NCBI GenBank assembly: GCA_900544245.1
Contig: UQUH01000005.1
Location: 1-60,781, forward strand
Origin: an uncultured Coriobacteriaceae bacterium
GTDB taxonomy: Bacteria; Actinomycetota; Coriobacteriia; Coriobacteriales; QAMH01
Direction of reading: 5' to 3'
DNA: 60,781 nucleotides
Under the pieces are notes generated by a model. The model was given only the letters and a program-made list of their open reading frames with translations. It was not told the DNA's origin and did no database searches. Below are positions 41,843 to 52,041 of this stretch, one piece after another; positions within the stretch are counted from its first letter, which is position 1, and every line of letters begins with the position of its first letter. Both the position numbers and the translations under genes were made by a program.

Positions 41843-42724
41843 ATGCCGTATTCCCCGCTGGCAAATCCCCGTGCAACCAAGGGCGTTCTGCAGGAATTCG
41901 GGCTGAGCGCGAAGCACGCCCTCGGCCAGAACTTCCTCGTCGACGACAACGTGATCGGCAACATCCTGCGTCTCGCACGGATTCCCGAACCGGGAGCGGA
42001 CGGCGAGCTTTCCACGCTACTCGAAATCGGTCCGGGTATCGGCACGCTCACCCTCGCATTGCTCGAACGCGCGCGGCTCATCGCCATCGAGAGAGACTCC
42101 GATCTTGTCGACGTGCTTGCGCAGACGACCATGGACCTTTCCCATCGTCTCGTTCTGATCGAGAAGGACGCCCTCAAGGTGACGCGCGCGGAAATCGAGC
42201 AGGCATGCACGCGGCTTGCGGCGCCAATGCCCCATCAGCTCGTATCCAACCTGCCCTACGGCATCGCTGCGACGGTCGTGCTCGACTGGCTGGAGCGTTT
42301 CGACTTCATCGAGGCGATGACGGTCATGGTACAAAGCGAGGTCGCCGATCGCATGTGCGCTGCGGTGGGTACCAAGAACTACGGCGCGTATACGGTCAAG
42401 TTGCGTTTGCGCGCACATGTGACCGACCGCTTCCAGGTGCCGCCTGGCTGCTTCATGCCCGCGCCGCATGTCGAGAGCGCTGTCATCCATATCGAGCGAA
42501 ACGAGGATGCACCGGACCGCGAGCTGCTCGAAGTTGCGAGCGCCTTGGCAGATGCGGCCTTTGCTCAGCGGCGCAAGACCATCCGCAATTCCATGAGCAG
42601 CCGCTATCCCAAGGACGTGGTCGATCGTCTGCTTGCCCGATGCGATATTGCCCCCACGACGCGCGGCGAGACCCTCGAGCCCGAGACATATCTTCAAATG
42701 GCCAACGTCCTGCTAACCCAGTAA
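41843..42724 (+). CDS. rsmA: 16S rRNA dimethyladenosine transferase RsmA (KsgA)
   Basis: Dimethylates A1518 and A1519 of 16S rRNA late in 30S assembly. The 293-residue protein has the family start GLSAKHALGQNFLVDDNVI, SAM motif LEIGPGIGTLT, LVSNLPYGIAATVV (NLPY catalytic motif) and FAQRRKTIRNSM near the C-terminus. ATG at 41843 follows the preceding stop by 2 bases; the longer upstream frame is a shadow. Confidence 0.96.
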   Translation: MPYSPLANPRATKGVLQEFGLSAKHALGQNFLVDDNVIGNILRLARIPEPGADGELSTLLEIGPGIGTLTLALLERARLIAIERDSDLVDVLAQTTMDLSHRLVLIEKDALKVTRAEIEQACTRLAAPMPHQLVSNLPYGIAATVVLDWLERFDFIEAMTVMVQSEVADRMCAAVGTKNYGAYTVKLRLRAHVTDRFQVPPGCFMPAPHVESAVIHIERNEDAPDRELLEVASALADAAFAQRRKTIRNSMSSRYPKDVVDRLLARCDIAPTTRGETLEPETYLQMANVLLTQ

Positions 42725-42865
42725 ACGGGCGCCTGAGCGCACCGGTAAGCTGCAATTTCCAAAAATGAAGGCGCGCAGATTGCAGACAACTCGGGTGCGA
42801 GAGAAAGCCTGCAATCTGCTCATCTGAATGCCCCCTTAACATCCCGTGCGCATGTTGTGAAGCGA
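42725..42865. other. Intergenic region with long-loop inverted repeat
   Basis: Between rsmA and the glycosyltransferase lie arms GCAGATTGCAG (42775-42785) and CTGCAATCTGC (42809-42819) with a 23-base loop, and a partial third copy CTGCAATTT near 42750. There is no T-run, so it may be a structured RNA or repeat rather than a terminator. Confidence 0.45.
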
Positions 42866-42895
42866 TTGGCGCTTGCTATCTGCTTGCATTACAAT
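42866..42895 (+). promoter_or_regulatory. Likely promoter of the glycosyltransferase operon
   Basis: TTGGCG (42866-42871) and TACAAT (42890-42895) separated by 18 bases. Confidence 0.5.
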
Positions 42896-42944
42896 GCAAC
42901 AACGAATCTACAGACACCACCCGGAGAGGTACCGCAGCGAGAAT

Positions 42945-44420
42945 ATGGCGACATTCGTCAACACCTTCAACCTGTTCCTGTTCTTCGTATTCAGCCTTTG
43001 CTACATGTATCAGGCCGTGTATGCCGTCATTGTCTTGGTGAAGGACCATCGTCGCAAGATCACGCACGTGCAAGACGAACCGCTCCACAAGTTCGCGGTG
43101 ATGATTGCCGGACGCAACGAGGAGGCCGTCATCGGCGAGCTCGTTCGCAGCATCAAGAACCAGGACTATCCCGAAGAGCTCATCGACGTCTTTGTCATCG
43201 CCGACAACTGCACGGACAACACGGCCCAGGTCGCCGAGGAGGCTGGCGCCGAGGTGCTCGTGCGCAACGATCGCCTGGTGGTGGGCAAGAGCCATGCGCT
43301 CGACTTCGCGCTCAACCGCATCCGCGTCTTATACGGTGATTGCTCGGGTCGCACCGATTACGATGCGTATTTCGTCTTCGACGCCGATAACGTGCTCGAC
43401 CCCGGTTTCGTCTCGGCGATGAACCGTGGCGTCAATCGTGGGTACCAGGTGCTCACCTGCTACCGCAACTCGAAGAACTACGATTCGAACTGGATTTCCG
43501 CCGGTAGCGCGCTGTGGTTCTTGCGCGAGGCCAAGTTCCTCTCCAATGCCCGCTACATGATGGGCAGCTCGTGCGCGATCAGCGGTACGGGTTTCATGAT
43601 CAGCGCGGACATCCTCGAATCCAACGGCGGCTGGATCCACCATCTGCTCACCGAGGACATCGAGTTCTCGACGGACTGCATCGCGCATGGCATTCGCATC
43701 GGCTACTGCGCCGATGCCTACGTCTATGACGAGCAACCCACGACCATGAAGGACTCCTGGCGCCAACGCATGCGCTGGGCCAAGGGCTTCTACCAGGTGC
43801 TGCTCAAGTACGGCTCGTTCCTCTTCAACGGTATTTTCAAGGGCAAGCAGGGACGCTTCGCCTGCTACGACATGTTCATGACCATCGCCCCGGCAATGCT
43901 CCTCACGTTGGCGGGCGTTGCCGTCAACCTCGTCTCCTGCCTCACCGGCATCGTGCAGATGGCCGGTATCGCGGCATCCGTGCAGACGGTCGCCGCGAGC
44001 ACGTCGGGCACTGCCGGTATCGCGGCAAGCGACCCCAATTGGTTCTCCATGGCCACCGGCATGATGAGCGGCTCCATGTTCGAGGGAGACCCGTTGAGCT
44101 CGTTCAATGTCAGCCAGGTCTCGACGGTGCTTGCCTATGCCGAGGCCCGCGCGACCATCGTGACCTCCGTTCTCTCCCTTGCCGGCTGCTTCCTGAGCTT
44201 CGCGGTCGTCATGCTCGTGTTTGGCACGCTCACGACCATCACGGAGTGGAACCATATCCATGCGAAGGCCTCCGACAAGATTAAGTACCTCTTCACCTTC
44301 CCCATCTTCATGCTCACGTACGTCCCCATCGCCCTCATTGCCGTGTTCAAGAAGGTCGAGTGGAAGCCGATCACGCATAATGTCGTGCGTTCGGTCGCGG
44401 ATGTCGTGAGCAAGGGATAG
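42945..44420 (+). CDS. Family 2 glycosyltransferase, membrane-bound
   Basis: A 491-residue processive-type glycosyltransferase. After an N-terminal membrane helix come the GT2 motifs: KFAVMIAGRNEEAVIGELV, IADNCTDNTAQVA, the DxD-like FDADNVLDPG, TEDIEFS and QRMRWAKGF (QxxRW type, as in cellulose and hyaluronan synthases). At least three membrane helices follow in the C-terminal third. ATG at 42945 gives the usual helix-first start; an upstream ATG at 42894 overlaps the predicted promoter. Product probably an exopolysaccharide or wall-linked glycan; the sugar is unknown. Confidence 0.85.
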   Translation: MATFVNTFNLFLFFVFSLCYMYQAVYAVIVLVKDHRRKITHVQDEPLHKFAVMIAGRNEEAVIGELVRSIKNQDYPEELIDVFVIADNCTDNTAQVAEEAGAEVLVRNDRLVVGKSHALDFALNRIRVLYGDCSGRTDYDAYFVFDADNVLDPGFVSAMNRGVNRGYQVLTCYRNSKNYDSNWISAGSALWFLREAKFLSNARYMMGSSCAISGTGFMISADILESNGGWIHHLLTEDIEFSTDCIAHGIRIGYCADAYVYDEQPTTMKDSWRQRMRWAKGFYQVLLKYGSFLFNGIFKGKQGRFACYDMFMTIAPAMLLTLAGVAVNLVSCLTGIVQMAGIAASVQTVAASTSGTAGIAASDPNWFSMATGMMSGSMFEGDPLSSFNVSQVSTVLAYAEARATIVTSVLSLAGCFLSFAVVMLVFGTLTTITEWNHIHAKASDKIKYLFTFPIFMLTYVPIALIAVFKKVEWKPITHNVVRSVADVVSKG

Positions 44421-44448
44421 TCGCGCTCTTGCGAATCGAGGAAACGAC

Positions 44449-44745
44449 ATGAGCAAGCTCAGCCACATCGAGGATGTCGAGCGTCGTGCTCAACAGGAAC
44501 AGGAACGCGAGGCGCAAGTCTCCGTGCCCGAATCTGCCTCCCGTCCCATTCCATCCGATGAACCGGACCGGGCCGAGGCACCGTCTGCGCAGGAAGACAT
44601 GACGGCCGAGCAGGAAGAGGAATTCCACGGCCTTGACACGATGCAACCCATGGGGGGCGGGCACAAGGCGCTGATTGTCATCGCGCTCGTCGTCGTCGCA
44701 GTCGCAATACTGTATATTGTCAATAGCTGGATTCATTTCATATAG
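44449..44745 (+). CDS. Small membrane protein of unknown function
   Basis: A 98-residue protein that I do not recognise. The first 70 residues are hydrophilic, rich in Glu, Gln and Pro; residues about 72-92 form one membrane helix (ALIVIALVVVAVAILYIVN) and the chain ends WIHFI. ATG at 44449 follows GAGGAAACG. It lies between the glycosyltransferase and another anchored protein, 8 bases from the latter, so the three probably form an operon acting at the membrane. Confidence 0.65.
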   Translation: MSKLSHIEDVERRAQQEQEREAQVSVPESASRPIPSDEPDRAEAPSAQEDMTAEQEEEFHGLDTMQPMGGGHKALIVIALVVVAVAILYIVNSWIHFI

Positions 44746-44753
44746 GGGCAGTC

Positions 44754-45884
44754 ATGGATAAGCGCGAAAACGATGAGCAGGGAGAGGTCGAGGTTCACCT
44801 CTTCACCGAGGAGGACTTCAACGACAATCAGGATGTCGATGAGACCCCCAAGGAAGAGATAACGGTCGACTTTGGCGAGGCTGCCGAGTCCATGCTCGAC
44901 GATATCAAATCAGACAGCCTCTATGGCGTCTCCGCTTCCGCAGAGGCAGACGACTTCGATCCGGGCGAGCTGTCATCGGATGCCGTCATCAACGTCGACG
45001 ATGTCGTCGTCGAGCGCGGCGAAAGCGAAAGGCTTGCAGAAAGCACAGACCTCGACGAGCCGCCCGAGTCCATCACCATCGATACGCAGGAGACAATCGA
45101 ATACGTCGAGGATGACAATGACGAGGAGGCTTCCGCCGAACGTGCGGCTCGTAGCAGGCGGCGCCTGCGCAACCTGCTCGTCTTCTTCATCATCATCCTG
45201 CTCGTCCTCGTCGCCATCATCGGCCTGTTCATCTGGCGCAACAGTACGCCTCCCGATGTCAAGCAGCCGGATTCTGACGTGCTGCAGACTTCCACGGCCG
45301 GTGCAAACGCCACGCAGTTCAAGGCGATCGACGCCGACAGCATCCCCGACCTCGTCAGCTACTTCGGCATGACCCCCGAGGCCGCGGCGGAGGCAAGTGG
45401 CAACTCCATCGCGCTCGATGCCGAGGCGGTTCGCGCCACGGACGCGAGCTTGCCCAACGTGACGAGAACGCGCAACGGCTGGCTCGTGGGCTCGAATGGC
45501 GAGACGCTCGCCAGCATCACCTTCGGGCTGGATGCCGGCGGCAACATCAACTACGTCTTCGCATCCTTTGACTTGGATGCGTTCGGCGTGGCCGATGCGA
45601 AGTTCGACGAGCTCGCCGCCTCCAAGGTCGTGGCCGCCTCCATACTTACGGGCATCGGCCTCGACAACGCCGTCGTGGATTCCGCGCAACTCACCATCAC
45701 GGGCAATCCCCAGGCGGTGATTTCGCGTGACACGTCTGGTCAGGAGGTTGCCGAGTTCAGTGGCACCACCAATATCGAGGGCGTGCCCTCGACGTGGAAG
45801 GTGACCGAGACGTACGATCACACGGCCGGTGTCACCCTCGGCGACAACAGCGTGATTCGCACCCTGAGCGTCGATCTGCGCTAA
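44754..45884 (+). CDS. Membrane-anchored protein with acidic cytoplasmic region
   Basis: A 376-residue protein not recognised by family. Residues 1-about 155 are strongly acidic, then comes a basic stop RSRRRLRN and a single membrane helix (LLVFFIIILLVLVAIIGLFI, about 168-188). The outer 185 residues are a mixed alpha/beta domain with several GNSIALD / ITFGLDAGG-like strands and no cysteines. Cytoplasmic N-terminus and external C-terminus follow from the positive-inside rule. It is the last gene of the glycosyltransferase operon. The small gene before it has the same acidic-then-helix layout. Confidence 0.65.
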   Translation: MDKRENDEQGEVEVHLFTEEDFNDNQDVDETPKEEITVDFGEAAESMLDDIKSDSLYGVSASAEADDFDPGELSSDAVINVDDVVVERGESERLAESTDLDEPPESITIDTQETIEYVEDDNDEEASAERAARSRRRLRNLLVFFIIILLVLVAIIGLFIWRNSTPPDVKQPDSDVLQTSTAGANATQFKAIDADSIPDLVSYFGMTPEAAAEASGNSIALDAEAVRATDASLPNVTRTRNGWLVGSNGETLASITFGLDAGGNINYVFASFDLDAFGVADAKFDELAASKVVAASILTGIGLDNAVVDSAQLTITGNPQAVISRDTSGQEVAEFSGTTNIEGVPSTWKVTETYDHTAGVTLGDNSVIRTLSVDLR

Positions 45885-45892
45885 ATTTCTCC

Positions 45893-45921
45893 TTGCGTGT
45901 GCCTGCGGGCACGTGTAAACT
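45893..45921 (+). promoter_or_regulatory. Promoter of the infC operon
   Basis: TTGCGT (45893-45898) and TAAACT (45916-45921), spacer 17 bases, starting just 8 bases after the preceding stop. Confidence 0.6.
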
Positions 45922-45927
45922 ACACGT

Positions 45928-46086
45928 CCGTATCTACGAAGTGAAGGGTGCGCAAGCTACCTTCCACCTTTCGACGAGCATGTGCTCAGTTGTCTGGTCA
46001 CCTACAAACCGATCCCCCCGGGGGTCCTTGTGCGTGCCTGTCGGCTGAATGCAGCTCGATGGGCTTTTTTATTGGAGGTGTTTGTC
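45928..46086 (+). promoter_or_regulatory. infC leader with hairpins, likely attenuator
   Basis: The roughly 160-base untranslated leader contains GATCCCCCCGGGGGTC (46011-46026) and a small stem AGCTC/GGGCT (46053-46057, 46061-46065) followed by TTTTTT just before the infC ribosome binding site. This placement fits ribosomal-protein-controlled attenuation as known for infC-rpmI-rplT operons; the control mechanism here is inference. Confidence 0.45.
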
Positions 46087-46641
46087 ATAGCAGCTCAAGA
46101 CACACGGATCAACGGTGAGATCCATGCGCCGCAGCTTCTCGTCATCGGCGTCGATGGCACCAAGTACGAGATGTCCAACGATGCGGCACAGCGCTTTGCC
46201 GAGGATCAAGGTCTCGATCTGGTCGAGGTCGCTCCCAATGCCGAGCCGCCCGTTTGCCGCGTCATGGATTACGGCAAGTACAAGTACGAGCAGGCGGTCA
46301 AGGCCAAGAAGGCGCGCAAGAACCAGACCAAGATCGAGGTCAAGGAGATGAAGTTCCGCCCCAAGATCGATACGGGCGACTACGAGACCAAGAAGGGTCA
46401 CGTGCTTCGCTTCCTCGCCAAGGGCAACAAGGTCAAGATCACCATCATGTTCCGCGGTCGCGAGATGGCTCACCCCGAGCAGGGACTGACCATTCTCGAG
46501 AGGCTTGCCGATGACCTCAAGGACCTCGCCGTCGTAGAACAGCAGCCAAAGATGGAAGGGCGCAACATGCACATGATGGTGGCGCCGCTTCCCAAGGACG
46601 CACGCAAGAATTCCAACAAGGAAGACGAAGACAAGGAGTAA
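46087..46641 (+). CDS. infC: Translation initiation factor IF-3
   Basis: IF-3 keeps ribosomal subunits apart and checks start codons. The 184-residue protein has the family features INGEIHAPQLLVIG, LDLVEVAPNAEPPVCRVMDYGKY, KEMKFRPKIDTGDYETK and VKITIMFRGREM. The start is read as ATA at 46087, placed 6 bases after GGAGGTG (46074-46080); no ATG, GTG or TTG lies at a usable distance (GTG 46078 overlaps the binding site). Non-standard starts are known for infC and allow the factor to repress its own translation. Operon with rpmI and rplT. Confidence 0.93.
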   Translation: MAAQDTRINGEIHAPQLLVIGVDGTKYEMSNDAAQRFAEDQGLDLVEVAPNAEPPVCRVMDYGKYKYEQAVKAKKARKNQTKIEVKEMKFRPKIDTGDYETKKGHVLRFLAKGNKVKITIMFRGREMAHPEQGLTILERLADDLKDLAVVEQQPKMEGRNMHMMVAPLPKDARKNSNKEDEDKE

Positions 46642-46646
46642 GCACC

Positions 46647-46844
46647 ATGCCTAAGATGAAGACCCACAAGGGCACCGCAAAGCGCTTCCGCACCACGGGG
46701 TCGGGCAAGATCATGCGTGGCAAGGCGTTCAAGAGCCACATCATGACCAAGAAGTCCCAGAAGCGCAAGCGCAACTTCCGTCACGAGACCGAGGTTGCCC
46801 CCGCCGACGTGAAGGTCATCAAGAAGAACCTGGGCAAGGCGTAA
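46647..46844 (+). CDS. rpmI: 50S ribosomal protein L35
   Basis: A 65-residue basic protein of the large subunit, with MPKMKTHKGTAKRFRTTGSG at the start and the conserved KRKRNFRHE. It starts 5 bases after infC. Confidence 0.96.
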   Translation: MPKMKTHKGTAKRFRTTGSGKIMRGKAFKSHIMTKKSQKRKRNFRHETEVAPADVKVIKKNLGKA

Positions 46845-46892
46845 AGCGCGCAAGCCCGTATCCGCATCAGTAGTTAGTAGGAGTTGATAAGA

Positions 46893-47249
46893 ATGGCACG
46901 TGTCAAGCGCGCAGTTAACGCCAAGAAGAAGCGTCGTACCGTATTCAAGCGAGCGAAGGGCTATTACGGCGCCAAGTCTCGTCAGTATCGTGCGGCAAAA
47001 GAGCAGGTCCAGCATTCGCTGCAGTATGCCTACCGCGACCGTCGCAACAAGAAGCGCGAGATTCGCCGTCTGTGGATCACCCGCATCAATGCCGCCGCCC
47101 GCATTAACGGCCTGTCCTATTCGGTTTTCATGCACGGCCTCAAGACGGCCGGCATCGAGCTCGACCGCAAGGTGCTCGCCGACATGGCCGTCAACGACCC
47201 GCAGGGTTTTGCCGAGCTGTGCAAGATCGCCCAGAAGGCCGCCGCGTAG
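46893..47249 (+). CDS. rplT: 50S ribosomal protein L20
   Basis: Assembly-initiating large-subunit protein of 118 residues and, in other bacteria, the repressor of this operon. It begins MARVKRAVNAKKKRR, with the GYYGAKSRQYR and WITRINAAARINGLSYS motifs. ATG at 46893 is preceded by TAGGAG. It ends the infC-rpmI-rplT operon ahead of a clear terminator. Confidence 0.97.
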   Translation: MARVKRAVNAKKKRRTVFKRAKGYYGAKSRQYRAAKEQVQHSLQYAYRDRRNKKREIRRLWITRINAAARINGLSYSVFMHGLKTAGIELDRKVLADMAVNDPQGFAELCKIAQKAAA

Positions 47250-47280
47250 ATTCGCGAAGCGACTTATCCGTCAGAAGCGA

Positions 47281-47303
47281 GACGCCCCTTTCCACGGGGC
47301 GTC
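47281..47303 (+). terminator. Terminator after rplT
   Basis: Stem GACGCCCC / GGGGCGTC (47281-47288, 47296-47303) followed by TTCTTTTTG. Confidence 0.85.
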
Positions 47304-47386
47304 TTCTTTTTGCCACGCTTCTTGTCCTGTGGTCGCCGCGATCCGCAATGGCTCGCGAAACCTTCCGTCCTCTTTTCTTTAATTTT

Positions 47387-47434
47387 TTGTGAAGGTCCCC
47401 TTTGTTGGGGTATCGTTTCATCTGGTACGAAACG
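47387..47434 (+). promoter_or_regulatory. Possible promoter with inverted repeat for the GNAT gene
   Basis: TTGTGA (47387-47392) and TATCGT (47411-47416), spacer 18. The -10 overlaps the inverted repeat CGTTTC (47414-47419) / GAAACG (47429-47434), which could be an operator. Confidence 0.4.
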
Positions 47435-47473
47435 CATGTTAAACGCAGCCATTCCCATAGAGAGGGCAGACCC

Positions 47474-47992
47474 GTGTCTCAATTGGATTTCGTCCGAGTC
47501 AAGGAACCGGAGCGCATCGCCGAGCTCGCCATCTTCGCCGAAGACATCTTCAGGGAGTACTTCTCGACGCTGCATGGGCCCGAGAAGGTCGATTACCTGG
47601 TCAATCACCTGTTGTCCATCGAGACGCTCACCACGGCAATCGCCGACGAGGGCTACGAATACTACTTCGTTGATGATGGGGATTCGGCAGAGCACGTCGG
47701 CTTCATCGGCATCAGGCCCGATGACGGCTTCCTATATCTCAGCAAGCTCTATCTCGTCAAGGATGCTCGTGGCAAGGGGCTGGGGCGTGCGGAATTCGAG
47801 TTCGTGAAGCAACGCGCGGAAGAACTCGGGCTCGAGCGCATCAGGCTCACGTGCGCGCGCGACAACGTTGCGAGTCTTGATCGCTACGACCATATGGGAT
47901 TCAAGAGAATCGCCTGCGTCAACAACGACATAGGCGGTGGTTTTGAGATGAACGACTACCTCATGGAGTACGCGTTCGAGGACGCCTCCTAG
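47474..47992 (+). CDS. GNAT-family N-acetyltransferase
   Basis: A 172-residue acyl-CoA-dependent acetyltransferase. Motif A is YLSKLYLVKDARGKGLGRAE with the acetyl-CoA loop RGKGLG near residue 105; LTCARDNVASLDRYDHMGFK is motif B. GTG at 47474 has AGAGGG 8 bases upstream; the longer frame from 47402 overlaps the promoter. Target unknown. Its stop overlaps that of the convergent ferredoxin gene by 2 bases. Confidence 0.85.
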   Translation: MSQLDFVRVKEPERIAELAIFAEDIFREYFSTLHGPEKVDYLVNHLLSIETLTTAIADEGYEYYFVDDGDSAEHVGFIGIRPDDGFLYLSKLYLVKDARGKGLGRAEFEFVKQRAEELGLERIRLTCARDNVASLDRYDHMGFKRIACVNNDIGGGFEMNDYLMEYAFEDAS

Positions 47993-48174
47993 TCCTCGTC
48001 GACCTCGATGGCGCCGAGCGGGCATTCTTCCATGCACTCGCCGCATCCATCGCAGCTGTCCTCGTTCATAACCGAAGCGACGCTTCCGACGATGTCGATT
48101 ACGCCGTTGGGGCAGGTATCAACGCAGATACCGCATCCCGAACATTCGTCGATGTCAATCGTTGGCTGGGGCAT
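47989..48174 (-). CDS. 2[4Fe-4S] ferredoxin
   Basis: A 61-residue electron carrier with two classic cluster motifs, CSGCGICVDTCP and CDGCGECMEECP. ATG at 48174 is preferred: homologues are of this size and AAAGG lies upstream; the extra N-terminal residues from 48231 are not ferredoxin-like. It suits an anaerobe with low-potential electron flow. Confidence 0.93.
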   Translation of the reverse strand: MPQPTIDIDECSGCGICVDTCPNGVIDIVGSVASVMNEDSCDGCGECMEECPLGAIEVDED

Positions 48175-48303
48175 GTGCAAGCCTTTCGTCTTGGTAACAT
48201 CACGTATGCAAAATAGCGGTATCAACCGCATATGGCAATAGCCTATTTTCCCGTGCGTCCGATTATTCCTCCCACGTAGGCCAGCAGCATACGTCCCGCT
48301 CCG

Positions 48304-48324
48304 ATACTTAAGATATCTGAGTAT
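48304..48324. promoter_or_regulatory. Inverted repeat upstream of dnaK, possible HspR site
   Basis: ATACTTA (48304-48310), seven bases, TGAGTAT (48318-48324), with one mismatch. HspR boxes in other actinobacteria have 7-base arms and a 7-base spacer (CTTGAGT-N7-ACTCAAG); the geometry matches, the sequence only partly. It lies 40 bases before the -35 box. Confidence 0.35.
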
Positions 48325-48363
48325 GACGTATTGGTAACAGGTATTAAAAAAGGCTTATAAAAC

Positions 48364-48392
48364 TTGACAATAGGGCACTTAGATTTCATAAT
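48364..48392 (+). promoter_or_regulatory. Strong promoter of the dnaK operon
   Basis: Perfect TTGACA (48364-48369), 17-base spacer, CATAAT (48387-48392). No CIRCE element (TTAGCACTC-N9-GAGTGCTAA) is present. Confidence 0.8.
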
Positions 48393-48444
48393 ATGCAGCG
48401 TAAACCTACAAGGGAATCCATACAGAAAGGTATAGGTAATAGAT

Positions 48445-50361
<1,917 letters not shown>

Positions 50362-50363
50362 TC

Positions 50364-50996
50364 ATGACCGCGCCAGAGAAAGACGATGTGCTCGGAGGGG
50401 CTGCCGACGGCAGCCCCGAGGGCGCTGATGCCACGAGCGAGAAGGTCGACGAGGCCATCGAGGCGGAGGTCATCGAGGAGCAGGGTGAGGTCCAGGAGGA
50501 CACGCCCAATCTCTTCGAGGCCATCACCGCCGAGGTGACCGAGTTGCGTGATCGCTATGCGAGGCTCCAGGCCGAGTGGGACAACTATCGCAAGCGCACG
50601 CAGGCGGAACGCGCCTCGGAGCGCGTGCGTGCCTCGGAGGGCCTCGTCATGGACTTGCTTCCCGTGCTCGATGACCTCGAGCGTGCCATCAAGCACGCCA
50701 GGGAGACGGGCGAGGGCGGCACCCTGACGGACGGCGTCGAGGCCATCCAGAACAAGTTCTTGCAGATTCTGGAAAAGCACAAGGTCACGCAAATTGCCGC
50801 GTTGGGAGAGCCGTTCGATGCGATGCAGCATCAAGCGGTCGGTACCGAGGAGGACCCAAGCGTTCCCGAGGAAACGGTCGCCAAGGTATTCCAGCAAGGC
50901 TACAGGATGGGCGATCGCGTCATACGTCCTGCAATGGTCGTGACAAGCACCGGAGGCCCCGCAAGGGAGCCGGACGGAGCTACTAACGAATCATAG
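50364..50996 (+). CDS. grpE: Nucleotide exchange factor GrpE
   Basis: Releases ADP from DnaK. The 210-residue protein has an acidic N-terminal stretch, a long helix with RYARLQAEWDNYRKRTQAER, and the C-terminal beta domain with FDAMQHQAVGTEED and VAKVFQQGYRMGDRVIRPAMV. It follows dnaK by 2 bases. A hairpin follows it, so dnaJ may be expressed at a lower level. Confidence 0.95.
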   Translation: MTAPEKDDVLGGAADGSPEGADATSEKVDEAIEAEVIEEQGEVQEDTPNLFEAITAEVTELRDRYARLQAEWDNYRKRTQAERASERVRASEGLVMDLLPVLDDLERAIKHARETGEGGTLTDGVEAIQNKFLQILEKHKVTQIAALGEPFDAMQHQAVGTEEDPSVPEETVAKVFQQGYRMGDRVIRPAMVVTSTGGPAREPDGATNES

Positions 50997-51001
50997 TCGG
51001 G

Positions 51002-51028
51002 GAAACGCGTTCGCAAGGACGCGTTTCT
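51002..51028 (+). terminator. Hairpin between grpE and dnaJ
   Basis: Arms GAAACGCGT / ACGCGTTTC (51002-51010, 51020-51028) followed by TTCTTGT. It probably ends part of the transcripts before dnaJ. Confidence 0.65.
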
Positions 51029-51053
51029 TCTTGTAGATAGAAAGGTGGAAGAC

Positions 51054-52025
51054 ATGTCAAAGAGTTACTACGACATACTCGGCGTGAAGAAGACCGCTTC
51101 CGCCGATGAGATAAAGAAGGCGTTTCGCAAGCTCGCTCAGAAGCATCATCCTGATGCGGGCGGCGACGAGGAGACCTTCAAGGAGATAAACGAGGCCTAC
51201 GAGGTCCTTTCCGATCCCGAGAAGAAGGAGCAGTACGACACGTACGGAACCGTCGGGAACTTTGCCGACCAGGCAGGCGCCTGGGGCGGTGGCGGTAGCT
51301 GGCCCGGTGGCGGTCGCACCTACACCTACACTTCGAATGGTGATGGCGCGGGGTTCGATTGGGCCGACATCTTCAGCAATATCCGCGGCGGTGACGGAGC
51401 GTTTGGCAGCGATTGGGATTTTAACGTGAACCGGGCCCACAAGGGCCAGGACCTTCAGACCTCCATCGAGCTCACCTTCGACGAGGCCTTCAAGGGCACG
51501 ACGAAGAAGGTGTCGATCAGGATACCAAGCACGGGCGAGTCCGAGACGGTCACGGTCAAGGTGCCCGAGGGTGCCGTTGACGGCGGTAGGCTGCGTTTTC
51601 GCGGCAAAGGCGAGTTTGGCACCAACGGTGGCGAGCGAGGGGACCTGCTCATCGTCACGAAGATTGCCGAGCATCCCGTCTACCGACGCGAGAAGGCGGA
51701 CGTCGTGATGGACCTTCCGGTCAGCATCGACGAGGCGATTCTCGGGGCGAGCATCGTCATTCCCGCTCCGGATGGCACGCGCGTCAAGCTGCGCGTCCCC
51801 GCAGGCACGCAGGATGGAAAGGTCCTGCGCGTCAAGGGTAAGGGCGCCAAGGACGTGAAGGGCAAGAAGGGCACGGGGGACCTGCGCATCAAGGTGCATG
51901 TCGAGATACCCAAGAACCTTGACGCCGAGCAGAAGAAGGCCATCGAGGACTTTCGCGCCGCGTCTCCTTCGCCGGATACGTTGCGAAGCGCCATGAATGA
52001 CCAGATGAAGGCAGCCAAGGTATAA
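51054..52025 (+). CDS. dnaJ: DnaJ-family chaperone without zinc finger (type B)
   Basis: Co-chaperone of DnaK, 323 residues. The J domain has YYDILGVKKTAS and the HPD motif in KHHPDAGG, followed by a Gly-rich region and two beta-barrel domains (TSIELTFDEAFKGTTKKVSI, DLRIKVHVEIPKN). The CxxCxGxG zinc repeats of type A DnaJ are absent. Actinobacteria usually have dnaJ1 in this operon with zinc motifs, so this is the CbpA-like form. ATG at 51054 has AAAGGTGG upstream; GTG at 51045 lies within that site. Confidence 0.92.
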   Translation: MSKSYYDILGVKKTASADEIKKAFRKLAQKHHPDAGGDEETFKEINEAYEVLSDPEKKEQYDTYGTVGNFADQAGAWGGGGSWPGGGRTYTYTSNGDGAGFDWADIFSNIRGGDGAFGSDWDFNVNRAHKGQDLQTSIELTFDEAFKGTTKKVSIRIPSTGESETVTVKVPEGAVDGGRLRFRGKGEFGTNGGERGDLLIVTKIAEHPVYRREKADVVMDLPVSIDEAILGASIVIPAPDGTRVKLRVPAGTQDGKVLRVKGKGAKDVKGKKGTGDLRIKVHVEIPKNLDAEQKKAIEDFRAASPSPDTLRSAMNDQMKAAKV

Positions 52026-52041
52026 GACGGAGGAGTGCGTC

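Noticed and set aside
48241..48444. CIRCE element ahead of dnaK
   Set aside because: No TTAGCACTC-N9-GAGTGCTAA sequence; the operon carries hspR, so HrcA control is not expected.
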